Source: Candidatus Nezhaarchaeota archaeon WYZ-LMO8 (GTDB lineage: Archaea > Thermoproteota > Methanomethylicia > Nezhaarchaeales > WYZ-LMO8). Taken from it: a stretch of DNA of 41,433 bases. Position 1 is the stretch's first letter; each line of letters starts with the position of its first letter. The notes below the pieces were generated by a model. That model made no database searches and was not told the origin of the DNA. It worked only from the letters and a program-made list of their open reading frames with translations. Positions 25,948 through 34,564 of this stretch are shown here, in pieces. The translations under genes were made by a program, and so were the position numbers. The stretch spans positions 1-41,433 of the forward strand of contig QNVF01000004.1 of assembly GCA_004347965.1 (NCBI GenBank), written 5' to 3'.

Positions 25948-26671
25948 GCTGGCATGGTGCCTAACAGGAGCTGGTCATCATCTCTTTGAGAGCGTAGAGG
26001 TTATGGAGGAGCTTGCATCTCGAGATTTCGAAATAACTATTTTCATATCTCAAGCAGGCCTTGAAGTCGCCAGAATGTATGGTCTTGAAAAGAGGTTGAG
26101 GTCCATAGCTGATGGCAGCTACTACAGGGAGTTTGTAACGCCAAGCGATGGAGCTAGCTGTAGCAAAGCTGGTAGGCTCTTAATGAGAATGTATCAAGCG
26201 CTAATAGCGTCGCCAGCTTCTGCAAACACTGTTGCAAAAGTTGTAAGGGGGATAGCGGATACGCCACCAACCATAGCCATAGCCCAAGCACTTAAGGGTG
26301 GTGTTAGAGTGTTCATGGTCCCAACCGATGGTGAAACTGAATATGAAACTGAGACCCCACACATGGTTGATAGACTTGTGTGTGAGGCGCATACGTGTAA
26401 AGAGTGCGAACCGTTGACTTCGTGCCCCACAGGTGCTTTCGAACTCGTAGAAGGCATGGGACACATAGACCTCAGTAAATGCATTGGATGCTCAAGCTGT
26501 CTTCGTTCATGCCCATTTGGGGCTATCAAATTTAGGGTTAAGGTCAAGGCTAGAAGTAGCCCTATAGACTTGGAGAATGTGAAGAGACTATCCTTAATCA
26601 GGGGGGTTGTCGTATTAAAGAGGCCTAAGGACTTATTACAAAAGATTGAAGAGCTCACTAGCTCACGCTAA
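25928..26671 (+). CDS. Dihydromethanopterin reductase-like flavoprotein with two [4Fe-4S] clusters
   Basis: The 247-residue protein has an N-terminal flavoprotein (archaeoflavoprotein/DmrB) domain (about 7-150: LAWCLTGAGHHLFESV, SPASANTVAKVVRGIADT). A C-terminal diferredoxin part follows: Cys152/157/160/166 and Cys185/188/191/195. DmrB-type enzymes reduce dihydromethanopterin to tetrahydromethanopterin using an electron acceptor-type donor; the fused ferredoxin part probably feeds electrons to FMN. It starts at TTG 25928 inside the reverse gyrase end, consistent with flavoprotein domains beginning a few residues before LAWCLTG. It overlaps the following open frame by 26 nt. A general Fe-S flavoprotein of the Hdr system is the alternative. 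Confidence 0.78.
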   Translation: MSKFRNRLAWCLTGAGHHLFESVEVMEELASRDFEITIFISQAGLEVARMYGLEKRLRSIADGSYYREFVTPSDGASCSKAGRLLMRMYQALIASPASANTVAKVVRGIADTPPTIAIAQALKGGVRVFMVPTDGETEYETETPHMVDRLVCEAHTCKECEPLTSCPTGAFELVEGMGHIDLSKCIGCSSCLRSCPFGAIKFRVKVKARSSPIDLENVKRLSLIRGVVVLKRPKDLLQKIEELTSSR

Positions 26672-26852
26672 GATACTCGTAAGTGAGGACGATGGTAATA
26701 AAGCAAAGGGTTATCGAACATCATGTGATGAAGAGCTAGGATCTAAAATTTTCGAAGAAAAACTGAGAAAGTTTAAAAAAGAACTAAATAGAAATTATGA
26801 GAGTCTGATAAGAACCCAAATACCTTACGAGAGCCTTGAGGAGCCGATCACG

Positions 26853-27380
26853 ATGGCGGATACCAAGCCATTAATTGCAAGCTACCCCATAACTTTAGAG
26901 CAACTTAACAAGAAAATTCCCGAAGTACTTAAGGAGACGGGGATTGAGAAGTGCATTCAATGCGGCACTTGCACAGGATCTTGTCCTTCAGGCAGGAGGA
27001 CAGCTTTTAGGACTAGAGTCGTCATAAGGAAAGCCCTGCTTGGATTGAGGGAGGACTTACTAAAAAGCAATGATATATGGCTTTGCACTACGTGTTATAC
27101 ATGCTATGAGCGATGTCCTCGGAAGATAAGCATTATCGAAGCCATTATAGCTTTAAGGAACATGGCTGCAGCTCAAGGGTTCATGCTGCCTAGACATAAA
27201 GAGATATCGAAGTACTTGGTGAGCTATGGGCACTTAGTACCTATAAATGAACCTAACAAAAAGCGCAGAACTGAATTAGGCTTATCAGAAGTTCCTCCAA
27301 CTGTGCACTCTCATCCCGAGGCTCTTGAAGAAGTTAAGAAGCTCCTTGAAGTCACCGGGTTTACTAAACTCGTGGGGTGA
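26853..27380 (+). CDS. hdrC: Heterodisulfide reductase subunit C
   Basis: HdrC is the small diferredoxin that carries electrons between HdrA and HdrB. Two CxxCxxCxxxC motifs are visible (CIQCGTCTGSCP and CTTCYTCYERCP; Cys34/37/40/44 and Cys78/81/84/88 from ATG 26853), followed by the HdrC tail. The frame is open from TTG 26646, giving 244 residues. ATG 26853 with GAGGAG at 26838-26843 gives 176 residues, the normal size. That leaves 26672-26852 as a spacer in a packed operon, so the extended form with a charged N-terminal helix remains possible. It ends overlapping hdrB by 4 nt. Confidence 0.9.
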   Translation: MADTKPLIASYPITLEQLNKKIPEVLKETGIEKCIQCGTCTGSCPSGRRTAFRTRVVIRKALLGLREDLLKSNDIWLCTTCYTCYERCPRKISIIEAIIALRNMAAAQGFMLPRHKEISKYLVSYGHLVPINEPNKKRRTELGLSEVPPTVHSHPEALEEVKKLLEVTGFTKLVG

Positions 27381-28285
27381 AGGTCTTGGGTGAGCTAAGA
27401 TTTGCGTTCTTCTTAGGTTGCATTATGCCTAACAGGTATCCTGGACTAGAAGCCTCCGTTAGGAGGGTCTTTGAAAAACTGGGCATAGAGCTTGTAGACA
27501 TGAAGGGTGCTTCATGTTGCCCTGCCCCCGGGGTCGTGAGGTCCTTCAAGTTTGATACATGGGTGGCATTGGGGGCTAGGAATTTATCAATAGCTGAAGA
27601 GATGGGCCTTGACATAGTCACAGGATGTAGTGGCTGCTATGGAACACTCAGAGATATATGGTATGAACATCGTGAAAAGAAGGAGATTAGAGATAAAGTT
27701 GACTACTACTTATCTCAAATAGGTAAATCGTTTAAAGGTAAGATCAAGGTAAAACATGTTCTTGAGGTCCTCCACTTTGATGTAGGCGTTGAAAAGCTTA
27801 AAGAATTCATCAAAAAACCTTTAAGCAACATTAAGGCTGCTGTCCACTACGGATGCCATATCCTAAAGCCGAGTGATAAGAGACCTTGGAAAGAGGGAAC
27901 TGAGAAACCAAGATTCTTTGATGAGCTTGTAGAGGTTACTGGAGCAAAAAGCATTGATTGGAAAGACAAGTTCATGTGCTGTGGCGCTGGTGGTGGGGTC
28001 AGATCTGGAGCTTTGGACGTAGCTCTGCACATGACAAAAGAAAAGATCGAGAATGCTTATGCAAGCGGAGCTGATTGCATAGTTAACGCGTGCTCATTTT
28101 GCCATCTTCAATTTGATACAGGTCAAATAGAGATAAACAAAAGTTACGGTACTTCATTTAACATGCCAATAATTTATTACACACAACTTTTAGGTTTAGC
28201 AATGGGTCTAAGCCCTGAAGAGCTCGGTTTACATCAAAACAATGTTAGTGTTGAACCTTTATTAAGGAAGTTGGGGGTGAACTAG
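27377..28285 (+). CDS. hdrB: Heterodisulfide reductase subunit B
   Basis: HdrB is the catalytic disulfide-reducing subunit. Both CCG domains needed for the two non-cubane [4Fe-4S] clusters are complete: Cys15, Cys47-Cys48, Cys84 and Cys87, then Cys160, Cys201-Cys202, Cys239 and Cys242. The length of 302 fits. It starts at GTG 27377, overlapping the hdrC stop (GTGA). In methanogens the substrate is CoM-S-S-CoB; in non-methanogens homologous HdrBs work on unknown disulfides. No mcr is present here, so the substrate is open. Confidence 0.95.
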   Translation: MKVLGELRFAFFLGCIMPNRYPGLEASVRRVFEKLGIELVDMKGASCCPAPGVVRSFKFDTWVALGARNLSIAEEMGLDIVTGCSGCYGTLRDIWYEHREKKEIRDKVDYYLSQIGKSFKGKIKVKHVLEVLHFDVGVEKLKEFIKKPLSNIKAAVHYGCHILKPSDKRPWKEGTEKPRFFDELVEVTGAKSIDWKDKFMCCGAGGGVRSGALDVALHMTKEKIENAYASGADCIVNACSFCHLQFDTGQIEINKSYGTSFNMPIIYYTQLLGLAMGLSPEELGLHQNNVSVEPLLRKLGVN

Positions 28286-28286
28286 C

Positions 28287-28814
28287 TTGGCGACCGGGGA
28301 GGTTAAGGGAGAAACACAACATAAAACGTTCGCGTCTTATAGGACTTCGTTAAGGAAGGTCTTTTACATAGACCTTGAGAAGTGCATAGGATGCAAGTCG
28401 TGTGAAGCTGCATGCGCTAGAGTGCATGATGGTAGCCCGAGGATGTATATCCAGACGATATCTGAATTCAATGTTCCAATGCACTGTCAACATTGTGAAG
28501 TCCCTGCTTGCGTTGAAGCATGTCCTGAAAAGGCGATAGACGTCTCGCCTGAGGGCTTCACAGTATTGAACGAAGCAAAGTGCGTTGCATGTAGGGCATG
28601 CATAGTGGCATGTCCTTTTGGCATGCCCAGGCTTGAGGAGGAGAAGAGGGTCGTTGTTAAATGCGATATGTGTATTGAGAGGATAAGGCAAGGGCTAGAA
28701 CCAGCTTGTGTGGCTACATGCACATCAGGGGCCTTAATGTTTATAACGTGCATAGGTTGTAATATATGCGTTGTTTCGTGCCCATTTGTTAAGAAAGTAA
28801 GCATTAAGGGCTGA
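28287..28814 (+). CDS. Polyferredoxin, HycB/CooF-like, with five [4Fe-4S] motifs
   Basis: The 175-residue electron-transfer protein has four clusters typical of HycB/CooF/FdhB-type subunits: Cys33/36/39/43, Cys67/70/75/79, Cys99/102/105/109 and Cys126/129/141/145. It then has a fifth complete motif at the C-terminus (Cys155/158/161/165, TCIGCNICVVSCP) that the family normally lacks. It starts at TTG 28287, one base after the hdrB stop. It probably wires the formate-dehydrogenase-like subunit encoded downstream to HdrA/HdrC. Confidence 0.88.
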   Translation: MATGEVKGETQHKTFASYRTSLRKVFYIDLEKCIGCKSCEAACARVHDGSPRMYIQTISEFNVPMHCQHCEVPACVEACPEKAIDVSPEGFTVLNEAKCVACRACIVACPFGMPRLEEEKRVVVKCDMCIERIRQGLEPACVATCTSGALMFITCIGCNICVVSCPFVKKVSIKG

Positions 28815-28821
28815 AGCTGTA

Positions 28822-29367
28822 ATGGCTATTTCGCATAAAATCGAAGAGTTTAGAAAAGCTCTCTTAGAGTTTGCTAAGAGGGGTACCATAACATCTAAGG
28901 TAGTTATAGAAGTACCTGAGCTACTATACGGCTTTGGCAAGCCCATTTACGACTCGGAGAAGTGCTATGGGTGTGCAGCTTGTACGATTCAATGTCTAGG
29001 TGGGGCTTTGAGACTTATTGAAACTCAGGATAGAAGGAGGATATACATGGATTACTGGAGGTGTATAGCTTGCGAGGAGTGCGCCATCAAGTGTCCCAAG
29101 GAAGCTATAAAAGTTGAGAGAGTTTTCGATTTATCGAGTTTTTTAAGTGATGAACCTCTCCTCTTAATTGATGTTGAGCTCAAGAGGTGCATGATGTGTG
29201 GAAGATCTATTTCCTCAATTAAGCAAATAGATGAGGTGCATGGTTTGATTAAGCACTTACCCTTACCTAAGACCCACATCGACAGGATTGGTCTTCTTTG
29301 TGAAGACTGTAGAAAGGTTGTTGCAGCTAAATCATTACTGAGAAGTAGGGGGGCTAAGGTTGGATAG
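28822..29367 (+). CDS. Diferredoxin with C-terminal CxxC...CxxC knuckle (HycF/NuoI-like)
   Basis: The 181-residue protein has two [4Fe-4S] motifs (Cys48/51/54/58 and Cys81/84/87/91) and a C-terminal RCMMCG ... LLCEDCR knuckle (Cys123/126 and Cys160/163) that could hold zinc or iron. The same arrangement and spacing occurs in the hydrogenase-linked protein at 39922-40491, including the shared stretch before the second pair (LPLP). The two are clearly paralogous. ATG 28822 starts it. It overlaps the next gene by 8 nt. It probably carries electrons between the Fdh-like subunit and the Hdr or hydrogenase part. Confidence 0.88.
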   Translation: MAISHKIEEFRKALLEFAKRGTITSKVVIEVPELLYGFGKPIYDSEKCYGCAACTIQCLGGALRLIETQDRRRIYMDYWRCIACEECAIKCPKEAIKVERVFDLSSFLSDEPLLLIDVELKRCMMCGRSISSIKQIDEVHGLIKHLPLPKTHIDRIGLLCEDCRKVVAAKSLLRSRGAKVG

Positions 29368-31270
29368 TGTGAGGTCCATCTGCCCATTTTGTTGTCTTGG
29401 ATGCAACTTGCAGCTAATAGTAGATAAAGGAGCGATAGTAGGTATAGAGTACTTGAGCGAGGGGCCAAATGAGGGAGCTCTTTGTACGAGAGGAAACACC
29501 AGTTACGAAATTGCTCAACATCCTGATAGGCTTGCAACCCCACTCATTAGGAGCGATGGTGGATTTAAGGAAGTCTCTTGGAGTGATGCCTTGAAGTTCC
29601 TATCAGAAAAGCTGTTAAAAATAAAGTCAGAACATGGTCCAAGATCCATCGGCGTCATAGCTTCGGCGAGAACGTCAAATGAAGATTGCTATGTAACGCA
29701 GAAGTTTGCTAGAACAGTTTTAGAGACTCCAAACATAGACAACCCAGCTAGACTTACGCATGCAGCTACATTGAGCTCCTTAGCCAAGAACCTTAAGTAT
29801 CCATGGGCGACGTGCACGTTAGATTTGATTGAGGAAACAGACTTCATTCTAATAGCTGGTGCTAATCCCTTCGAGGTAAACCCTGTTTTAACGAGAAGGA
29901 TTCTGAGAGCTAGGGATGGCGGGGCCATAATTGTGGTCGTGGATCCAAGGCGTACCAAGACGACGTGGAAGTCAGACCTACATCTCCAAGTTAAGCCGGA
30001 AAGCGATCCTGAGTTATTCCTGTCGATGCTTAACGTTATAAGTTCATCAAAGCTAATTAAGGACGAAGCCTGGAAAGTTGAAGGCTTCCAGGAAACAGTT
30101 AAACTGGCAGAGGAGTACATCCCTGAGAACGTAGAAGCGAAGGTGGGTATTAGTTCGAAGCTTATAAGGGAGACTGCTCTTAGGCTCGCACTTTCTAAGA
30201 GGCCAATAATAATATTTTCTCATGGACTGACTCAGCAGAGGAGAGCTTTAGCTGCCCTCAGGGCTCTTGTGGTACTCAGTAGGGCTGTAGGGGTCTTCTC
30301 TAATGGTGGTCTAATACCATTAACCGATCAAAACAATATGCAAGGATCATGCGACATGGGTTGTTTAGCTGAGTACGGTCCAGGCTATACGTTAGTCGAG
30401 AAAGGTCTCACTATAACTGAGATGATTGAGACCGCAGCTAAAGGAGACTTAAAGGCCCTCATAGTCATAGGCTTCAACTTAGTTGCGTCATTACCTGACC
30501 GAAGGTTCATTGAAGATGCTCTAAGAAGACTTGACTTACTCGTGGTGATGGACCTCTTCCCTACAGATACTACAAAGCTTGCTCACGTGGTATTACCGAT
30601 ATGTTCATGGGCTGAGTACGACGGAACCTATACGAACATTGAGGGAAGAGTTCAAAGAAGCTTTAAGGCTATCGAACCATTAAATGAAGCCAAACCTTTA
30701 TGGTTAATTCTATCAGAGCTTGCGAGGATCATGGGTGCGAAGGGCTTCAATTACTCTAGCTGGATTGATGTTTTTAAAGAGATAACGCTCACCGTAGACC
30801 AATATTCAAAGTTAACCATAGAAGGAGTATCAGTGATTGGCGGTCAGCTAGTCAAGAAGGAGATCAAAGGGATTACCAGCTTGAAGGAATTAAAGTCTGA
30901 GCCTGAATCACCTGAAGAAGCTTCAAATAAGTTTGTCCTCATAGCCGGGAGGGGGATACACCACCTAGATACCGGTGACTTAACTCGAAGGTTGAGCTTC
31001 GCTTCAAAGGAAGTACCTGAACCATACCTTGAAATCTCTCAAGAAGATGCGCTTGAACTTAACTTAAAGGATGGAGATGTCGTTGAAGTCAAGGGGCCAA
31101 AGGGAAGCTTAAGGGTTAAGGTTAAGGTGGCGCCTAAGGGCCTGAGAGGCGTAGTGTTCATGCCGATACACTTCCCAAGCTGTAGCCCATTATCGATAGC
31201 GAACTTTAAAGTACATGAAGAAACAAAGGCCCCATTAATTAAGCACTTCATGGTGGAGATAACTAGGTGA
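29360..31270 (+). CDS. Formate-dehydrogenase-like bis-MGD Mo/W oxidoreductase lacking catalytic Cys/Sec
   Basis: The 636-residue protein has an N-terminal [4Fe-4S] domain (Cys8, Cys11, Cys15 and Cys near 42), the molybdopterin oxidoreductase core and a C-terminal dinucleotide-binding domain (LKDGDVVEVKGPKG, VVFMPIHF). FDH hallmarks are present, including DQNNMQGSCDMG. In formate dehydrogenases the metal is bound by Sec or Cys followed by His. Here the matching segment NIDNPARLTHAAT has Thr133-His134 with codon ACG, so neither Sec nor Cys is possible. Formate oxidation by the standard mechanism is therefore doubtful. It may oxidise another substrate, be a structural electron conduit, or bind the metal differently. 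It starts at TTG 29360, is 7 nt upstream of hdrA, and lies in the Hdr operon. Confidence 0.9.
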   Translation: MDSVRSICPFCCLGCNLQLIVDKGAIVGIEYLSEGPNEGALCTRGNTSYEIAQHPDRLATPLIRSDGGFKEVSWSDALKFLSEKLLKIKSEHGPRSIGVIASARTSNEDCYVTQKFARTVLETPNIDNPARLTHAATLSSLAKNLKYPWATCTLDLIEETDFILIAGANPFEVNPVLTRRILRARDGGAIIVVVDPRRTKTTWKSDLHLQVKPESDPELFLSMLNVISSSKLIKDEAWKVEGFQETVKLAEEYIPENVEAKVGISSKLIRETALRLALSKRPIIIFSHGLTQQRRALAALRALVVLSRAVGVFSNGGLIPLTDQNNMQGSCDMGCLAEYGPGYTLVEKGLTITEMIETAAKGDLKALIVIGFNLVASLPDRRFIEDALRRLDLLVVMDLFPTDTTKLAHVVLPICSWAEYDGTYTNIEGRVQRSFKAIEPLNEAKPLWLILSELARIMGAKGFNYSSWIDVFKEITLTVDQYSKLTIEGVSVIGGQLVKKEIKGITSLKELKSEPESPEEASNKFVLIAGRGIHHLDTGDLTRRLSFASKEVPEPYLEISQEDALELNLKDGDVVEVKGPKGSLRVKVKVAPKGLRGVVFMPIHFPSCSPLSIANFKVHEETKAPLIKHFMVEITR

Positions 31271-31277
31271 GGGTTCG

Positions 31278-34200
31278 ATGTCTAAGAACGTAAGAATCGG
31301 AGTATTTATATGTCATTGCGGTAAGAACATAGCTGGGACCGTCAACGTCGAAGATGTTAGAAAGTACGCTGAAAAGTTACCGAACGTCATAGTGGCTAGG
31401 GATTACATGTTCATGTGCTCTGAAGCAGGTCAGCAATTGATTAAAGACGCCATAAAGGAATTTAATCTAAATAGGATCGTTGTTGCTGCTTGCTCTCCTA
31501 AGCTTCACGAAATCACCTTCCGTCGATGCTTAGAGGAAGCAGGTCTGAATAAGTTCTTCTTAGAAATGGCGAATATAAGGGAGCAATGCTCATGGGTTCA
31601 CATCAATGAACCTCATAAGGCAACAGAGAAAGCCAAGGCTCTCATAAGGGCTGCAGTTATGAGAATACATGAACACGAAGAAATTGGAACTATTAGAGAG
31701 GATGTAGTAAGGAAGGTGTTAGTCATAGGTGGAGGAATAGCAGGAATACAAGCATCACTAAATCTTGCGAGGCCCCGCAAAGGTAGGTTAAGGTCAGTCC
31801 TAGTCATAGGTGGAGGAATAGCAGGAATACAAGCATCATTGGACTTAGCTGACATGGGGTACAAGGTTTACCTTGTTGAGAGGAGATCAGTTATAGGAGG
31901 TAACATGGCAAAGACCTACAAGACATTCCCAACAGATGATTGCGCAATGTGCATACTTTCACCAAAGATGAATGACGTCGCCGCTCACAAAAATATAGAA
32001 CTCATAACTAACGCGGAAGTAGTATCGATTGATGGGGAAGCAGGTCACTTTAAGGTCAAGATAAGGAAACATCCAAAGTACGTAAACCCAGCAAAATGCA
32101 CTGCATGTGGGACTTGTGCTGAAAAGTGCCCCGGCAGAGCTCCTGACGACTGGAACTTATTCGGTACGCGAAAAGCCATATACTTACCGTATCCACAAGG
32201 AGTTCCTAGGAAGTACGTCATAGACCCAAAAGCCTGCTTGTATCTAACTAAGGGGATATGCAGAGTATGTGAGAAGATATGTCCAGCTGGAGCGATAAAC
32301 TTCGAAGATAAAGGCGAAGAAGTGGAAGTAGAGGTTGGAGCAATAATAGTTGCAACTGGGTGGGAAGAGTTCAATCCAGAGCCCTTAACTCAATATGGTT
32401 ATGGCAAGTACAAGAACGTGATCACGTTAATTCAATTCACAAGGATGTTTGACGTCGCGGGTCCAACTGGAGGTAAGGTCGTAAGGTTGAGTGACGGTAA
32501 GCCAGCCAACAGGATCCTGATAGTTAATTGTGTTGGTTCTAGAGATGACAGGTACATACCTTATTGCTCAACAGTCTGCTGCATGGCAGCCATTAGAAAT
32601 GCTAGGCTCGTTAAGTTTGAACAGAATCCTAACGCTGAGGTCTACATATGCTACATAGACATAAGGGCTTCTGGGAAAGGGTATGAAGAGTACTATAAGA
32701 GCTCACAAGGCATGGGTATTAACTTCATTAGAGGTAGGGTAGCAGAGGTATACGAAGATGAGAAGACGGGTGATGTGATAGCTAGGGTCGAGGACACTAC
32801 AACTAGGACTATACTGGAGCTACGAGTTGACCTCTTAGTACTAGCATGCCCGATGGTTCCATCTAAGGGTACTAGAGAGATTGCAGATCTACTAAAGCTT
32901 GAGACAGACGAATTCGGCTTCATAAAACCAAGACACCACAAACTTGCTCCAGTAGACACCTCGAGACCTGGGATCTTTGCTTGCGGATGTGCCACAGGTC
33001 CAAGAGACATCCCAGATACGGTAGCGTCTGCAAGTGCCGCAGCTTTGAGGGCCGCTATGTTTCTGGAAGGCGAGCCATTTGAGGTTTACCTCGTCGAGAA
33101 AAGCCCATACCTCGGTGGGGTGACGTTTAAGCTTGCAAGAACATTCTTCACCGATGAGCCTCTACCGGATATCCTCACCCCACTATTTAAGGAGCTTTCT
33201 GGAAGCACAAACATTCACTTGCTATTAAACTCTGAGGTCAAAGAGGTGAAGGGGCACATAGGAAACTTCACTGTCAAGATATTGCAAAGGCCTCGATACG
33301 TTGACGTAACAAAGTGTAATGGTTGTGGTTTATGCAAGGACGTCTGTCCAGTTAAGGTGGATGATGAGTGGAATCTTGGGTTGACTAAGAGGTCAGCGAT
33401 ATTCAAACCTCATCCAGATGCCTACCCAATAGCGTACGCTATAGACCCTCATAACTGTAAGTTTGCTTCGTGTGCCAAATGCGTTGAGGTGTGTCCAACT
33501 AAGGCCATAGTGCTTAGCGAAGAACCAAGAGAGATAGAGCTGAAAGTGGGAGCAATAATCGTCGCTACGGGTCTAGACGAGTTTAAGCCCTTAGAGATTA
33601 AGCAGTATGGATACGGAGTTTACAAGGACGTCATCACTCAGCTTCAATTAGCAAGAATGTTAGATCCTAAAGGCCCTACGGGAGGTAAGTTGGTTAGACC
33701 GTCGACAGGCGAAGTGCCAAGAAGTGTTGTCATGATTCAATGTGCTGGCTCTAGGGATGAGAAGACGAATCCTTATTGTTCAAGAATATGTTGTGCAGTT
33801 GCCTTAAAGGCCACCAAGATGATCAAGGAGCAGATACCAGGCTGCGACATTTACATATGCTATGTAGATATGAGCGCATTCGGTTTCTTAGAGCTTTACT
33901 ATAAGAACGTACAATCCATGGGTGTGAACTTCATAAGAGGTAAAGTCGCTGAGGTGTTGAGTGAAGGAGACAGGTTAAAGGTTAGGGTTGAGGATACATT
34001 ACTTGGAGAACTTATTGATGTACCAGCTGACTTGGTTGTCTTGTCCTCTGCCCTCATTCCAGCTGAGGGTACATCAGATTTCGCTAAGGTGCTTGGTATA
34101 GATGTTGGTCCTGATGGCTTCTTAAAAGAGCTGCATCTTAAGCTAAGGCCTGTGGACTCCAAGGTAGCTGGTATATTTATTGCTGGCGGATCGCAGGGAC

Positions 34201-34535
34201 CTAAGGACATAGCCGATACAGTGGCTCAAGCATTAGCAGCTTCATCTAAAGCTACCATTCCCATAGCTCGCGGATTCATAGAGGTCGAATTAGTTAAAGC
34301 ACAGGTTGACGAAGACCTTTGCGTTGGCTGCGGACATTGCGAGAAAGTATGTCCGTACAAGGCCATAGAGATAGTTAACATATCACGTGGCCGGAAGATT
34401 GCTAAGGTTCATGAAATAGAGTGTGAAGGATGTGGTGCCTGCGCTGCTACTTGTAGGCTAGGGGCCATTCAACTGAGGGGCTTTAAAGACAATCAAATAT
34501 CGGCTCAACTAGTTGGCTTGCTAGGTGGTGGTTAA
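31278..34535 (+). CDS. hdrA: Double-module HdrA (flavin-based electron-bifurcating subunit)
   Basis: The 1085-residue protein fuses two HdrA modules. Module 1 (about 1-600) has the N-terminal VFICHCGKN domain, a GGGIAG Rossmann motif, the DDCAMCILSPKM segment and ferredoxin motifs (CTACGTCAEKCP; CRVCEKICPAGA). Module 2 (about 600-1085) repeats the FAD-domain core (VYLVEKSPYLGG ... ATGLDEF ... CAGSRDEK), more Fe-S motifs (CNGCGLCKDVCP, CAKCVEVCP) and a C-terminal diferredoxin (CVGCGHCEKVCP, CEGCGACAATC). Module 2 lacks the glycine-rich FAD loop. Module 1 contains a 27-residue in-frame tandem duplication of its Rossmann loop (Val147 and Val174). HdrA splits electrons by flavin-based bifurcation between ferredoxin and HdrB. 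ATG 31278 starts it. Confidence 0.93.
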   Translation: MSKNVRIGVFICHCGKNIAGTVNVEDVRKYAEKLPNVIVARDYMFMCSEAGQQLIKDAIKEFNLNRIVVAACSPKLHEITFRRCLEEAGLNKFFLEMANIREQCSWVHINEPHKATEKAKALIRAAVMRIHEHEEIGTIREDVVRKVLVIGGGIAGIQASLNLARPRKGRLRSVLVIGGGIAGIQASLDLADMGYKVYLVERRSVIGGNMAKTYKTFPTDDCAMCILSPKMNDVAAHKNIELITNAEVVSIDGEAGHFKVKIRKHPKYVNPAKCTACGTCAEKCPGRAPDDWNLFGTRKAIYLPYPQGVPRKYVIDPKACLYLTKGICRVCEKICPAGAINFEDKGEEVEVEVGAIIVATGWEEFNPEPLTQYGYGKYKNVITLIQFTRMFDVAGPTGGKVVRLSDGKPANRILIVNCVGSRDDRYIPYCSTVCCMAAIRNARLVKFEQNPNAEVYICYIDIRASGKGYEEYYKSSQGMGINFIRGRVAEVYEDEKTGDVIARVEDTTTRTILELRVDLLVLACPMVPSKGTREIADLLKLETDEFGFIKPRHHKLAPVDTSRPGIFACGCATGPRDIPDTVASASAAALRAAMFLEGEPFEVYLVEKSPYLGGVTFKLARTFFTDEPLPDILTPLFKELSGSTNIHLLLNSEVKEVKGHIGNFTVKILQRPRYVDVTKCNGCGLCKDVCPVKVDDEWNLGLTKRSAIFKPHPDAYPIAYAIDPHNCKFASCAKCVEVCPTKAIVLSEEPREIELKVGAIIVATGLDEFKPLEIKQYGYGVYKDVITQLQLARMLDPKGPTGGKLVRPSTGEVPRSVVMIQCAGSRDEKTNPYCSRICCAVALKATKMIKEQIPGCDIYICYVDMSAFGFLELYYKNVQSMGVNFIRGKVAEVLSEGDRLKVRVEDTLLGELIDVPADLVVLSSALIPAEGTSDFAKVLGIDVGPDGFLKELHLKLRPVDSKVAGIFIAGGSQGPKDIADTVAQALAASSKATIPIARGFIEVELVKAQVDEDLCVGCGHCEKVCPYKAIEIVNISRGRKIAKVHEIECEGCGACAATCRLGAIQLRGFKDNQISAQLVGLLGGG
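31720..31838 (+). repeat. 38-bp perfect direct repeat inside hdrA (81-bp in-frame duplication)
   Basis: Positions 31720-31757 and 31801-31838 are identical, offset by 81 bp. Each codes for the FAD-binding loop VLVIGGGIAGIQAS. The 43 bases after the first copy encode NLARPRKGRLRS and have drifted from the corresponding part after the second copy. Confidence 0.9.
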
Positions 34536-34564
34536 GTATCGAGAAAGCCAGCGAATTCGATCCG

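Noticed and set aside
29756-29758. Possible selenocysteine codon in the FDH-like gene
   Set aside because: The codon at the catalytic position is ACG (Thr), not TGA, and no in-frame TGA occurs in the gene.
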